A DNA stretch of 64,000 nucleotides from a bacterium (GTDB taxonomy: Bacteria > Patescibacteriota > Gracilibacteria > JAHISY01): the NCBI GenBank assembly GCA_021779375.1, contig JAJYAT010000003.1, positions 1 through 64,000 of the forward strand, given 5' to 3'. Below the pieces are notes generated by a model that was not told the DNA's origin, made no database searches, and was given only the letters and a program-made list of their open reading frames with translations. The position numbers and the translations under genes were made by a program. Of the stretch, positions 44,052 through 53,899 are shown piece after piece (the first letter of the stretch is position 1; each line of letters starts with the position of its first letter).

Positions 44052-44845
44052 TTCGAGAGATTCTTTTTCGCCTCGACCAGCTCATCGCAAGAAAGTGGTG
44101 TGCCGTGAAACGCGAAATTATTTTCTGCCACCGGTGCGCCTTTGCCTTTCGTCGTGTGCGCAATAATTGCAGTCGGTTTTTTGGCAGTTTTCGCTTGTGC
44201 CAGCGCGTGCAAAATTTCCGCGAAATTGTGACCGTCGATTTCGACGACTTCCCAACCGAAGCTCGCGAACTTCGCGCCGATTGGATCGACGCGCATCACT
44301 TCGTCCGTCGAACCGTCGATTTGCAGGCGATTGTGGTCGACGATTGCGGTTAGATTTTTCAATTTAAAATGCGCCGCTGACATTATGGCTTCCCAATTTT
44401 GACCTTCCTGCAATTCGCCGTCACCGAGCAAAGTGAAAACATGCTGCGTTGGCTTCGCGAGCGCGAGTCCGACCGAGAAGCTCAGGCCTTGGCCGAGGCT
44501 GCCGCTTGCGACTTCGACGCCAGGTGTGTGCGGAGTTGGATGTCCTTGTAAGTTCGAATTAATCTGGCGAAATTTTGCGAGCTCGGCTTTGTCAAAGAAT
44601 CCGCGTTCGGCGAGCACAGCGTACAGCGCGGCCGAGGCGTGACCTTTCGACAGCACGAAAAAATCGCGCTCAGGATCGTTCGGATTTCGCGGATCGTGTT
44701 TCAAAATCTCGCCGAAATACAGCGCGACCAAGAGATCCATCGCGGAGAGACTTCCGCCGGGGTGTCCGGACTTCGCACCACAAATCATTTCGAGCGCGGT
44801 GATGCGCAGCTGGTTGGCGAGAGTTTGCAGTTCCGAGTTTTTCAT
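44048..44845 (-). CDS. Transketolase N-terminal subunit
   Basis: SGHPGGSLSAMDLLVALYF, GHASAALYAVL, GSLGQGLSFSVGLAL, GDGELQEGQNWEA. Confidence 0.94.
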   Translation of the reverse strand: MKNSELQTLANQLRITALEMICGAKSGHPGGSLSAMDLLVALYFGEILKHDPRNPNDPERDFFVLSKGHASAALYAVLAERGFFDKAELAKFRQINSNLQGHPTPHTPGVEVASGSLGQGLSFSVGLALAKPTQHVFTLLGDGELQEGQNWEAIMSAAHFKLKNLTAIVDHNRLQIDGSTDEVMRVDPIGAKFASFGWEVVEIDGHNFAEILHALAQAKTAKKPTAIIAHTTKGKGAPVAENNFAFHGTPLSCDELVEAKKNLSN

Positions 44846-44869
44846 CGCGCCGATTTTACCGCAAAATTT

Positions 44870-46036
44870 TTACTGTCGTTGAAATTTCAATTTCCACTTT
44901 TGCAGCAGTAGCGAGAATGTCACTGGAATCATGAATTGTGAGGCGATCATCGCGCCGATTAAGATTGAGAACATTTCACTATCGATAAAATGTCGATTGA
45001 AGAGCATCGTCAAAATTACGATGCTCGTGCTGAATTTCGCGGAGAGACCGACGCCGAGCAGGATGGCTTGCTTGCCGCCCAATTCTTTTCGTGCGCCGAA
45101 ATAGCAAATGCCAATCTTGGTCAGAATCGTAATCGTGAAAACAGCCAGGATTAGAAGTGGAGCAGAAACGAGGTATTCCAAATTCACTTCGCTGCCGACT
45201 TGTAAAAAGAAAATCGGCACAAACAGACCATAGGCGACGGTGCGCACGATTGATTCGAAGCGCTCGAGTCGTTCCGTAGAAAGTAAATTCTTGAGCGCGA
45301 CGCCCGCGAAAATTGCGCCGAGTGCGGCGGATTCGACGAAGCTGCCGACTCCGACGAAAGCGAACAGCGAAATCAGTCCGAAGAGAAATAGCGGTGGAAT
45401 TTGTTTGAATTGTAAATGCTTGACCTGAGTTCTGAAAAGCTCCAAGAAAAGCGGCGCGATGAAGAGCCCGCCGAGGATGAGGGCATTGGTCAAAATCGAA
45501 AAATCGGAGTGACCGGTCGCGGTGCCCAAAAAAACCGCAGCGGCGATGATGGTCGTCAGCTCGACGATGTCGTCGAGCGTGCCGATGCCGAGCATCATTT
45601 GACCGAACTTGGTTTTAACAATTTTGAATTCATCCAAAATCGGCACCAAAATCGCTTCGCCGACGGTCGCGAAACTAGCGGCTGCCAAGATGGCGACACC
45701 CCAAGAAATATCGAAAAAGGCGTGAGTGAAAAGTGTGCCAAAAAAACTTTCGGCGAGAGCGAGCCCGGCGGCGAGACCGAAGATCAGCCGACCTTGTCGA
45801 AACATCGCGCGGATGTCGAGCTCGAGCCCGATCATGAAAAGCAAAAAATACATGCCGAGCTCTGACAGAAAATTGAAAGTTTCCGAGGTCGTGATCGCAG
45901 CGAAAGGATTCCAAATCGAAAGCAGCAGACCAAGAAAAAGCGAAGCAAAAACCCAGGGCACGCGCAGGCGTTCAATTAGCTTGCCAAAGATAAGTGTAAA
46001 CGTGAGTGCGCCAGCGAGGAATAAAAATAAATTCAC
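44870..46036 (-). CDS. CPA2-type cation:proton antiporter
   Basis: Multi-TM KefB-like sequence; GTG start overlaps the pdxT stop. Confidence 0.85.
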   Translation of the reverse strand: MNLFLFLAGALTFTLIFGKLIERLRVPWVFASLFLGLLLSIWNPFAAITTSETFNFLSELGMYFLLFMIGLELDIRAMFRQGRLIFGLAAGLALAESFFGTLFTHAFFDISWGVAILAAASFATVGEAILVPILDEFKIVKTKFGQMMLGIGTLDDIVELTTIIAAAVFLGTATGHSDFSILTNALILGGLFIAPLFLELFRTQVKHLQFKQIPPLFLFGLISLFAFVGVGSFVESAALGAIFAGVALKNLLSTERLERFESIVRTVAYGLFVPIFFLQVGSEVNLEYLVSAPLLILAVFTITILTKIGICYFGARKELGGKQAILLGVGLSAKFSTSIVILTMLFNRHFIDSEMFSILIGAMIASQFMIPVTFSLLLQKWKLKFQRQ

Positions 46037-46632
46037 GCTGTGATTTTACGCGTAAAAATAAATTCGTGAATCTTGGTCTCGCCGAGAGTCTCGGGGTGGA
46101 AACTCGCTGCAAAGATATTTTTCTCACGGACGAAAATCGGGACACCTTCAAATTTTGCCAGCACCTCGACTGACTTGCCGACGGACAAAATTTTCGGCGC
46201 GCGAATGAAAGCCACCGAAATTTCTTTCGACGAGACTGTCGGTATTTTTAACTGCGTCTCGAAGGAATCGAGTTGACGACCGTAGGCGTTGCGCTCGATT
46301 TTTGCATCGAGCAGTCCGAATTTCGCGAGCAGGATGAGTCCGGCGCAGGTTCCGAAGATAGTCGGCAGTTGGTAATTCCCAGTTATCGGATTTTTCCGCG
46401 GAGTGGTGGCGAAGCGAATCAGTTCGTTTTTCAGTCCGTAAATTTCCATCAATTTTCCGATAGTCGTCGATTCGCCGCCTGGCAAAATCAGTCCGTCCAG
46501 ATTTTCAAAATCTTGTGCGGTGCGTACTTCGACTGGTTCGAATTTTAATTTCCGCAAAATCGCGGCGTGCTCCGCGACATCGCCGTGGATAGCCAAAATT
46601 CCGATGCGCAGTTTGGTATTTTTAGTTGGCAA
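46033..46632 (-). CDS. pdxT: PdxT glutaminase subunit of PLP synthase
   Basis: IGILAIHGDVAEHA, LILPGGESTTIGKLM, FGTCAGLILLA; TTG start. Confidence 0.94.
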   Translation of the reverse strand: MPTKNTKLRIGILAIHGDVAEHAAILRKLKFEPVEVRTAQDFENLDGLILPGGESTTIGKLMEIYGLKNELIRFATTPRKNPITGNYQLPTIFGTCAGLILLAKFGLLDAKIERNAYGRQLDSFETQLKIPTVSSKEISVAFIRAPKILSVGKSVEVLAKFEGVPIFVREKNIFAASFHPETLGETKIHEFIFTRKITA

Positions 46633-46649
46633 AAATCTAATTTAAAAAC

Positions 46650-47531
46650 TCACCAGCCGCGTCCCGCCAGCTTCGTGGTCAGCGTTGAGATTTCCAAACC
46701 TTTCATCGCCTCGCCGAGTCCCTCGGAAACTTGCGCCAGGATTTTCGCATCGCGGAAATTCATTGTCGCGAGGACGATGGCGCGCGCCATTTTGGCGGGA
46801 TTTTTCGACTTGAAAATTCCACTGCCGACGAAGACACCGTCGCAGCCAAGCTGCATCAGAAGTGCGGCGTCCGCGGGTGTCGCGACTCCGCCTGCGGCGA
46901 AATTCACGACGGGCAGGCGACCGAGTTTTCGGATCTCCTCGACGAGCGCGAGCGGAGTGCGAATTTCGGTTGCGTATTTTTTCACAGCTGCCGGCGACAT
47001 TTTTTGCAGCGCCGCGATTTCCGCATTGATTGTCCTGATGTGGCGCACGGCCTCGACGACGTTGCCTGTGCCGGCTTCGCCTTTCGTCCGAATCATCGCT
47101 GCGCCTTCTGCGATTCTCCTAGCGGCTTCACCAAGGTTTGTTGCGCCGCAGACGAAGGGAACTTGGAACTTCGATTTATCGACATGAAATTGCTCATCGG
47201 CTGGCGTGAGTACTTCTGACTCATCGATATAGTCGACCGCGAGCGCTTCCAAAATCTGTGCCTCGACAAAATGCCCGATGCGGACTTTTGCCATGACGGG
47301 GATCGTCACTGCCTTTTGAATGCCGCGAATCATCTTCGGGTCGGACATTCTCGCCACGCCACCGTCTTTGCGAATATCGCTGGGCACGCGCTCGAGCGCC
47401 ATCACTGCGACCGCACCGGCTTTCTCCGCAATCACAGCTTGCGCCGGATTCACGACATCCATGATGACGCCGCCCTTGAGCATTTCTGCGAGGCCTTTTT
47501 TCAGGCGTGGGGTAGCAGTTTTCTTTTCCAT
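46650..47531 (-). CDS. pdxS: PLP synthase subunit PdxS
   Basis: [55 protein letters not shown]. Confidence 0.98.
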   Translation of the reverse strand: MEKKTATPRLKKGLAEMLKGGVIMDVVNPAQAVIAEKAGAVAVMALERVPSDIRKDGGVARMSDPKMIRGIQKAVTIPVMAKVRIGHFVEAQILEALAVDYIDESEVLTPADEQFHVDKSKFQVPFVCGATNLGEAARRIAEGAAMIRTKGEAGTGNVVEAVRHIRTINAEIAALQKMSPAAVKKYATEIRTPLALVEEIRKLGRLPVVNFAAGGVATPADAALLMQLGCDGVFVGSGIFKSKNPAKMARAIVLATMNFRDAKILAQVSEGLGEAMKGLEISTLTTKLAGRGW

Positions 47532-47582
47532 TTCAAAAAATTAAAGCTGCGGAATTTTAACAGCTTTTCGAAGTTTGGAGAA

Positions 47583-48548
47583 TTAGTTTTGTCGAGCTTT
47601 AGGCTCGTGTATTTCACAAGATTTTTGGTCAAGCGGATCAGGCTCGCCGACCTCGCAGTAGGTTTTGTGATCTTCTTTCTTGTCGAGTAAATAGGTGAGC
47701 CAAAAGAATCCGCCGACGAGGAATGGGATTGCGAGTAGTAACCAAATGCGTGCGATTACCGAGCTGCCAGCGTCTGTGAAGTACTGGCTCATACCCATCA
47801 AAAAGTCGAACACGGCGTGGATTGAGGCGGCGATGATCAAGCCTTCGAAAATTTTCTCGTCACGAAAAACTGTTTCACTCTTGAGATGCAAAATCTGGTG
47901 AATCCGTTTTGTGAAAATGAAACGTTTGCCCTGTGAAAGTTTGTCGATCAAGACTGGCTTGGCGAAGCAGGCGATTCCGAAGTAGTACCCGAAAATTCCG
48001 CTCGCGATGATGTGGAGGAGCATCGAGCCGAGCGAGCGAAAAGTCACATAGAACCAGCGCATGGATTCCTCGATGCCGGCGTTGTTCCAGATGGAATAAA
48101 AATACAAAACATTCTCGACGAAAGAAAAACCGAGTGCGACCGTGATTGAGAGAATGATCGCGTCGTCGATATCCTGGAAAAAACTCCTGCCGGTCAATTT
48201 GACGATCCACATTTTGGCAGTCTCTTCGTAAAATCCGACCCACAGACCCGTGAGCGCGGTCGTGAGTACGAGATTTTCCAGCAAGCCTTTGAGGCTTTCT
48301 TCGATGCGGGCGATTTCGTATTGAAAAACAAAAATCGGAATGACAGCGAGCATACCTGCCAAGAAAATCGCGAAGGTCAAAAAGCGATTCTCACGCTTAT
48401 GGCTCAAAAATAGCCACAACCAAATCGCAACCGGTACGGCTGCGAGAGCTAAGAAAGGAAGATGTTCACCATTAAATACGCTCGCGACGCGGTGTAGCGC
48501 ATCGCCCGTTCGGTCGATCAGGTCGGGTGTTAAATTGACTTCGCTCAT
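47583..48548 (-). CDS. PrsW-family intramembrane metalloprotease
   Basis: GFYEETAKMWIV EExxK motif, GFSFVENVLYF, HIIASGIFGYYFG. Confidence 0.85.
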   Translation of the reverse strand: MSEVNLTPDLIDRTGDALHRVASVFNGEHLPFLALAAVPVAIWLWLFLSHKRENRFLTFAIFLAGMLAVIPIFVFQYEIARIEESLKGLLENLVLTTALTGLWVGFYEETAKMWIVKLTGRSFFQDIDDAIILSITVALGFSFVENVLYFYSIWNNAGIEESMRWFYVTFRSLGSMLLHIIASGIFGYYFGIACFAKPVLIDKLSQGKRFIFTKRIHQILHLKSETVFRDEKIFEGLIIAASIHAVFDFLMGMSQYFTDAGSSVIARIWLLLAIPFLVGGFFWLTYLLDKKEDHKTYCEVGEPDPLDQKSCEIHEPKARQN

Positions 48549-49660
48549 TGGATGATGTTTTTGCCACGGGGGTTATTTTTAATTTGTGCCGATTTTTTTG
48601 TGTGTATTCCTAGGTCGAAATTTGGTCTCTGATCAAGCTGCTGGAATCTTCGACTCGTCGCGGCGAGCAAGCGGCGCTCGTTGCGGAGCAGCCAAGTCAC
48701 GAAGATCACGATTCCGATTAGAAGTGCAGTCGCGAAAATCGCGAGACTTGTTTCGGAAAACATGCTCCATTTCGCGTGTGGTGCAGAGTTGCGAGGAGTA
48801 TCATTTTCTGCGGCAGCGGCGAGTACATCGGCAGTTAGATTACCGGCATCGAGATCGGCTGACTTTGCGGTCGTGTTTGCCGTGCGAGATATTGCGCGCG
48901 GGAATTGAAACAGCACGGCACCATCGGCTTGCGCGATAATGTTCGAAGAAGTCGCAGGCACGACTTTGGCGTCCGGCTCTGCGTCCGCCAATTTACCCAC
49001 TGTGTCTTTGATAGAAATTTCCGCGAGCTTGCTGCGCGCAGCTTTCAGTTCCGCGATTTTTTTCGTAATTTCTGCGTGCGCCGATTCGTCTTCATTGAGA
49101 GCCTTTTTGGCTGCGAGAATCGCTTCCAATTTAGCGATTTCGGCATCGGCGGTTTTTAAGATCGAATTAACTTCGGTACCGTCTTGTGTCGTTGTTTCTG
49201 ATGCCGTGACTGTATCTTTTTCGTCGGATTGGTCGATCGGGAAGCCGACAAAATCTTCGAGGCTCGTCACTTTGACAGTCGTCTCGTCTGGCGCGGGTAC
49301 GGTGGTCGTCGCTTCCGGCGTGCTGAGTGTTGTCGGCATGGCGGTAGTGGTGCTGCCGCGGAGTGCCGCGAGCTGGGCCTGCAGATTTTTCATTTCGGAT
49401 TCGACCCATTTCGCTTGCAAATCCTGCATGCCGTTACGCATGCTGCTCAGCTGAATTTGCAAATCAGCGAGCGTTTTTTTGAGCTCGGTGACCTCAGCTT
49501 CATTTGAAGAAGAATTGTCTGCTACGAAAGTGGCAGCAGGCAGATTGTTCAGATTATCTGTCGTATTTGCCTCAGAATCTACAGCAAGAACTGCGGTTTG
49601 ACTGAGTGCCGCAAAAAGGAAAACCGACGCGATAAACGGGAAAATTTTGTTTGGACGCAT
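48545..49660 (-). CDS. Secreted/membrane coiled-coil protein, unknown function
   Basis: Signal peptide, coiled-coil segments, C-terminal TM. Confidence 0.65.
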   Translation of the reverse strand: MRPNKIFPFIASVFLFAALSQTAVLAVDSEANTTDNLNNLPAATFVADNSSSNEAEVTELKKTLADLQIQLSSMRNGMQDLQAKWVESEMKNLQAQLAALRGSTTTAMPTTLSTPEATTTVPAPDETTVKVTSLEDFVGFPIDQSDEKDTVTASETTTQDGTEVNSILKTADAEIAKLEAILAAKKALNEDESAHAEITKKIAELKAARSKLAEISIKDTVGKLADAEPDAKVVPATSSNIIAQADGAVLFQFPRAISRTANTTAKSADLDAGNLTADVLAAAAENDTPRNSAPHAKWSMFSETSLAIFATALLIGIVIFVTWLLRNERRLLAATSRRFQQLDQRPNFDLGIHTKKSAQIKNNPRGKNIIQ

Positions 49661-49757
49661 TTTTTTAGTTTTGATTTCTGGTCATTTTATCACAAGTGCG
49701 CTTTCTTTTCAAGCTTTAGGTGGTAAAATCCCTAAAGCTCGTATTAATCTTTTTTTA

Positions 49758-51143
49758 ATGTCCAAAGAGAAAAAGGTCTCCAAACCGGAAAAGTTTCAGG
49801 CGCCGCGCGGCGTGCACGACATTTTGCCCGAGGAGCATGCGTACTTCACCGTAATCAAGAAAGTCGTGCGACATCGCGCGCGTCAGGCGGGCTTTCGCCG
49901 TATTTCCACGCCAGTTTTTGAATTAAAAAATCTTTTTACGCGCGGTGTTGGCGAGCAGACCGACATCGTCGAGAAAGAGCTTTACACATTCGCGACCAAA
50001 AAAGACGGCGATGAGTATGCGTTGCGACCAGAGGGGACGGCGGGAATTGTCCGCGCTTATATCCAACACGGCATGAATCAATTGCCGCAGCCAGTCGAAC
50101 TTTATTACATTGAGCCGTTTTTTCGTCACGATCGCCCCCAAAAAGGTCGCTACCGCCAATTTCACCAATTCGGTTTCGAAGTCATCGGTGAGCCGGATCC
50201 GGGTATCGACGCCCAAATCATCCAGCTCGCTGCGACGATTCACGAAGATCTGGGCATCGCGGATAAATTGAAGCTTCAGATCAATACGATCGGCTGCCCG
50301 AAGTGCCGCGAAAAATTCTCCAATCAGCTGCGCGACTATTTCATTGGCAAAGAGCGCAGTCTTTGCGCGAATTGTGTGCGCCGCTTGGCGGAAAATCCGT
50401 TGCGTATTTTGGACTGCAAAAACGAAGATTGTCGCATTCTCGCTGAAAATGCGCCGAAATTTGAAAATGTGATTTGTGAAGACTGCAAAGATCATCACCA
50501 AAAAGTGCTGGAATTACTCGATGCGGTTGATATTAAATACACGGAAAATCCACAGCTGGTGCGTGGACTCGATTACTATGCACGCACGGTTTTCGAATTT
50601 TGGAACGAATCGGACGGCGCGCAAAATTCCGTCGGTGGTGGCGGACGTTACGACGGACTAGTCGAGCAGCTTGGCGGTACTGCCACTGCGGCGTGTGGCT
50701 ACGCTGGCGGAGTGGAGCGAATCATTGAATTGATGCAAGATTCCCGAATGTTGGCGCCTGACAAAGATCAGATTGATATTTTCGTGGCGCAGCTCGGTTT
50801 CGGCGCGAAAAAAGTTGCGCTCCAAATTTTGACCGAATTGCGTGGACGCGGAGTGCATGCGCTCGGCGCGCTCGGCAAAGCTTCGATGAAAGATCAGCTC
50901 GGCAAAGCCGACAAATTTGGCGTGAAATACGCGCTGATTTTGGGTGAAGTCGAGGTGCGTGAGGGCAAAATTATTTTGCGCGATATGGCGTCCGGCGTGC
51001 AGGAGGTCATCCCAATCGGTAAAGCGGTTGAAAAAGTCATTAAGAAAATCGGCGAAAAAAATCTCGACCGTTACGATCCGTCTGGCGAATTGAAAAAAGA
51101 CACGACCGTGCGACCAGAGGAAGAGCTTTTGATTCGGGACTGA
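49758..51143 (+). CDS. hisS: Histidyl-tRNA synthetase
   Basis: PRGVHDILPEE, ALRPEGTAGIVRAYIQHGM, PQKGRYRQFHQFGFEVIGE; TGA stop. Confidence 0.97.
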   Translation: MSKEKKVSKPEKFQAPRGVHDILPEEHAYFTVIKKVVRHRARQAGFRRISTPVFELKNLFTRGVGEQTDIVEKELYTFATKKDGDEYALRPEGTAGIVRAYIQHGMNQLPQPVELYYIEPFFRHDRPQKGRYRQFHQFGFEVIGEPDPGIDAQIIQLAATIHEDLGIADKLKLQINTIGCPKCREKFSNQLRDYFIGKERSLCANCVRRLAENPLRILDCKNEDCRILAENAPKFENVICEDCKDHHQKVLELLDAVDIKYTENPQLVRGLDYYARTVFEFWNESDGAQNSVGGGGRYDGLVEQLGGTATAACGYAGGVERIIELMQDSRMLAPDKDQIDIFVAQLGFGAKKVALQILTELRGRGVHALGALGKASMKDQLGKADKFGVKYALILGEVEVREGKIILRDMASGVQEVIPIGKAVEKVIKKIGEKNLDRYDPSGELKKDTTVRPEEELLIRD

Positions 51144-51166
51144 AATTTTTGGAGTAAAATTCACGA

Positions 51167-51685
51167 GTGAAAAAGTCGCTCGAGAATTTCGCTTTCATTG
51201 ACTGTCAGAATGTTTATCGAGAGCTGCAGCGTGTCGGTTTTGTGATTGATTGGAAAAAATTCCAAACATTTTTAAGCGACAAGTATTTCGTCAAAGAGGC
51301 TTTTATTTTTGTTGGCTTCATTGAAGAGAATAAAAACTTTTATGATTTTTTGGAGCGTATCGGCTACCGACTTATTTTCAAGCCGACAGTCAGTTTCGGC
51401 ACGAAAGAGGTGAAAGGTAATTGCGATGCTGAGCTCGTGCTGCACGCGATGATTGAATTTCCGAATTACAAGCAGGCGGTGATTGTGAGTGGCGATGGTG
51501 ATTTCGCTTGTTTGGTGGAATATTTGCAGCAAAAAGATAAACTTAGGAAGTTGCTTGTACCGAATTACGCGAACTTTTCTTCACTGTTCAGGAAAGTTAT
51601 TCCAATCGAGAAAATTGCGACACTGCACGACAAAAAATCTAAAATCGGTATGACAAAAAAAGAGACGGATCTTCCTGCAAACTGA
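51167..51685 (+). CDS. NYN domain (LabA/DUF88-like) protein
   Basis: FAFIDCQNVY...GNCDAELVLHAMIEF...AVIVSGDGDFACLVEYL; GTG start. Confidence 0.88.
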   Translation: MKKSLENFAFIDCQNVYRELQRVGFVIDWKKFQTFLSDKYFVKEAFIFVGFIEENKNFYDFLERIGYRLIFKPTVSFGTKEVKGNCDAELVLHAMIEFPNYKQAVIVSGDGDFACLVEYLQQKDKLRKLLVPNYANFSSLFRKVIPIEKIATLHDKKSKIGMTKKETDLPAN

Positions 51686-51767
51686 CTTGCAGACTAGTCC
51701 GCCTCGTGGAGAAACGCCGCTATTTTAGTCTCAAGCTATTTCAAAAGTCAAATTTAATCCTTAAATT

Positions 51768-53438
51768 ATGCGCTCTGATTATCTCAAAACCGCCGTCGAG
51801 ACGGCGGGCAATCGTTCCCTTTTGCGCCGTTGCGGCGTCGACAAGGCTGATTTGAAGAAGCCTTTCATCGGCATCGCCAATTCATTCACCGAGACGGTGC
51901 CGGGGCACGTCCACCTCCAAAAGGTCGGGCGCATAGTCAAAGACTCAATCGAAAAAGCCGGCGGCGTTGCTTTCGAATTCAATACGATTGCGGTCTGCGA
52001 CGGCATCGCGATGGGTCACCGCGGCATGCATTTCTCGCTGCCGTCGCGTGAGTTGATTGCTGATTCGGTTGAGACCATGGCGGAAGCACACTTGCTCGAT
52101 GGTTTGGTTCTGATTGGTAATTGCGACAAGACTGTCCCGGGAATGCTGATGGCGGCGATGCGGCTCAATATTCCGGCGGTCTATGTTTCCGGCGGTCCGA
52201 TGGCGGCTGGTCGCTGTGGTGGTAAAAGCTGCGACCTGATTTCGGTTTTCGAGGGCGTCGGGGCCTTCGAGCAAAAAAAGATTTCGCAAAAAGATTTAGA
52301 CGAATTGGAGGACAAAGCTTGTCCGACTGAGGGGAGCTGCGCGGGAATGTTCACCGCGAACACGATGAATTGTCTCGCCGAAGTACTCGGACTGGCTTTT
52401 CCAGGCAATGGCACGATTCTCGCTGTCGATCCGCGCCGCGAAAAATTGTATCGCGCGACCGGTCCGAAGATTGTCGAGCTGGTGAAAAAAAATATTTGCC
52501 CGCGTGATTTGGTGACGAAAAAATCTTTCGACAACGCCTTCGCTGTCGATGTCGCGCTCGGCGGTTCGACGAACACGACGCTGCATTTACCGGCGATTGC
52601 TGCCGAGGGTGGGATCGATTATCCCTTGAAAAGAATTAACGAGATTGCGAAAAAGACGCCTTACCTCGCGAAAATTTCGCCGAGCGATCCGACCGTGCAC
52701 ATCGAAGATCTTGATCGCGCTGGTGGCGTGTCGGCCGTTATCGCCGAGCTTGCCAAGAAATCTGGAGTAGTCGATCTGACCGCCAAGACCATTTCCGGCA
52801 GTCTGAAATCGCAAATCGCGGGCGCCAAAATTCGTGACCCGAAAATTATTCATCCACTCACGAGTCCGATTTCACCCGAAGGTGCGCTCAAAGTTCTCTT
52901 CGGTAATCTCGCGCCAAAGGGTTCAGTCGTGAAGTCGGGCGGCGTCGATCCGAAAATGTTGAAATTCAAAGGTAAAGCAAAAGTTTTCGATTCACAAGAA
53001 GCTTCGCTCGCCGCAATTTTGGCTGGCAAAATCAAGGCGGGTGATGTCGTTGTGATCCGCTTCGAAGGTCCGCGTGGTGGTCCGGGTATGGTCGAGATGC
53101 TTTCGCCGACGGCGGCGATTGTCGGGATGGGGCTCGGCGACAAAGTCGCGCTTTTGACCGACGGTCGTTTCTCGGGTGGGACGCGCGGCGCGTGCATCGG
53201 GCACATTTCGCCAGAGGCGGCGTCGGGTGGCGTGATTGCGGTCGTCAAAAATGGTGATGAAATTGCAATCGACATTCCAGCCGGCAAGCTCGAGCTTCGA
53301 GTTCCGGCGGTGGAAATTTCCGCGCGCCTCAAGAAACTTAAACCATTCATCCCGAAAATTAAAACAGGCTGGCTGGCGCGTTACCAAAAATTCGCGAGTT
53401 CGGCGGATCGCGGTGCGGTTTTGGATTTGGAATGCTAA
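51768..53438 (+). CDS. ilvD: Dihydroxy-acid dehydratase
   Basis: IGNCDKTVPGMLMA, GSCAGMFTANTMNCLAE, TDGRFSGGTRGACIGHISPEAA. Confidence 0.97.
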   Translation: MRSDYLKTAVETAGNRSLLRRCGVDKADLKKPFIGIANSFTETVPGHVHLQKVGRIVKDSIEKAGGVAFEFNTIAVCDGIAMGHRGMHFSLPSRELIADSVETMAEAHLLDGLVLIGNCDKTVPGMLMAAMRLNIPAVYVSGGPMAAGRCGGKSCDLISVFEGVGAFEQKKISQKDLDELEDKACPTEGSCAGMFTANTMNCLAEVLGLAFPGNGTILAVDPRREKLYRATGPKIVELVKKNICPRDLVTKKSFDNAFAVDVALGGSTNTTLHLPAIAAEGGIDYPLKRINEIAKKTPYLAKISPSDPTVHIEDLDRAGGVSAVIAELAKKSGVVDLTAKTISGSLKSQIAGAKIRDPKIIHPLTSPISPEGALKVLFGNLAPKGSVVKSGGVDPKMLKFKGKAKVFDSQEASLAAILAGKIKAGDVVVIRFEGPRGGPGMVEMLSPTAAIVGMGLGDKVALLTDGRFSGGTRGACIGHISPEAASGGVIAVVKNGDEIAIDIPAGKLELRVPAVEISARLKKLKPFIPKIKTGWLARYQKFASSADRGAVLDLEC

Positions 53439-53716
53439 AAATAACTTTCACCGAAAAAGTTCGTGCCGTTGTCGCGCGGATTCCGCGTGGTGAGGCGTGG
53501 ACTTATTCCGAAATCGCCAAGCTCGCTGGCAATGCCAGAGCGGCTCGAGCGGTTGGCAATATTTTGCACAAAAATTTCGACCCCGAAATTCCTTGCCATC
53601 GCGTTGTGCGGTCGGATGGCAAAATTGGCGGATTCAATCGCGGTCAGCTCCAAAAAATTCGGAAACTCAAAAGCGAGGGTCTCAAAATTTCGGGCGATGC
53701 AATTATTAAAATTTAG
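53432..53716 (+). CDS. MGMT/Ogt-family DNA alkyltransferase domain protein
   Basis: VRAVVARIPRGEAWTYSEIAKLAGNARAARAVGNIL...IPCHRVVRSDGKIGGFNRG. Confidence 0.92.
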   Translation: MLKITFTEKVRAVVARIPRGEAWTYSEIAKLAGNARAARAVGNILHKNFDPEIPCHRVVRSDGKIGGFNRGQLQKIRKLKSEGLKISGDAIIKI

Positions 53717-53812
53717 AGTCCAGAATTATTTCTGCCTAAAATCGTGGTGCGATTTTGGTTTGGAGTTGTGAGCGAATCTTCGCTAAAATCGGCGAGTTCG
53801 TGGTTCCGGTAT

Positions 53813-53890
53813 GGTGGCTGTAGCTCAGTTGGTTAGAGCGTCGGGTTGTGGTCCCGAAGGTCGTGGGTTCAAAACCCATCAGCCACCCCA
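53813..53890 (+). tRNA. tRNA-His (GTG), CCA encoded
   Basis: G-GTGGCTGTAGCTCAGTTGGTTAGAGCGTCGGGTTGTGGTCCCGAAGGTCGTGGGTTCAAAACCCATCAGCCACCCCA. Confidence 0.95.
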
Positions 53891-53899
53891 GATGGAAAA

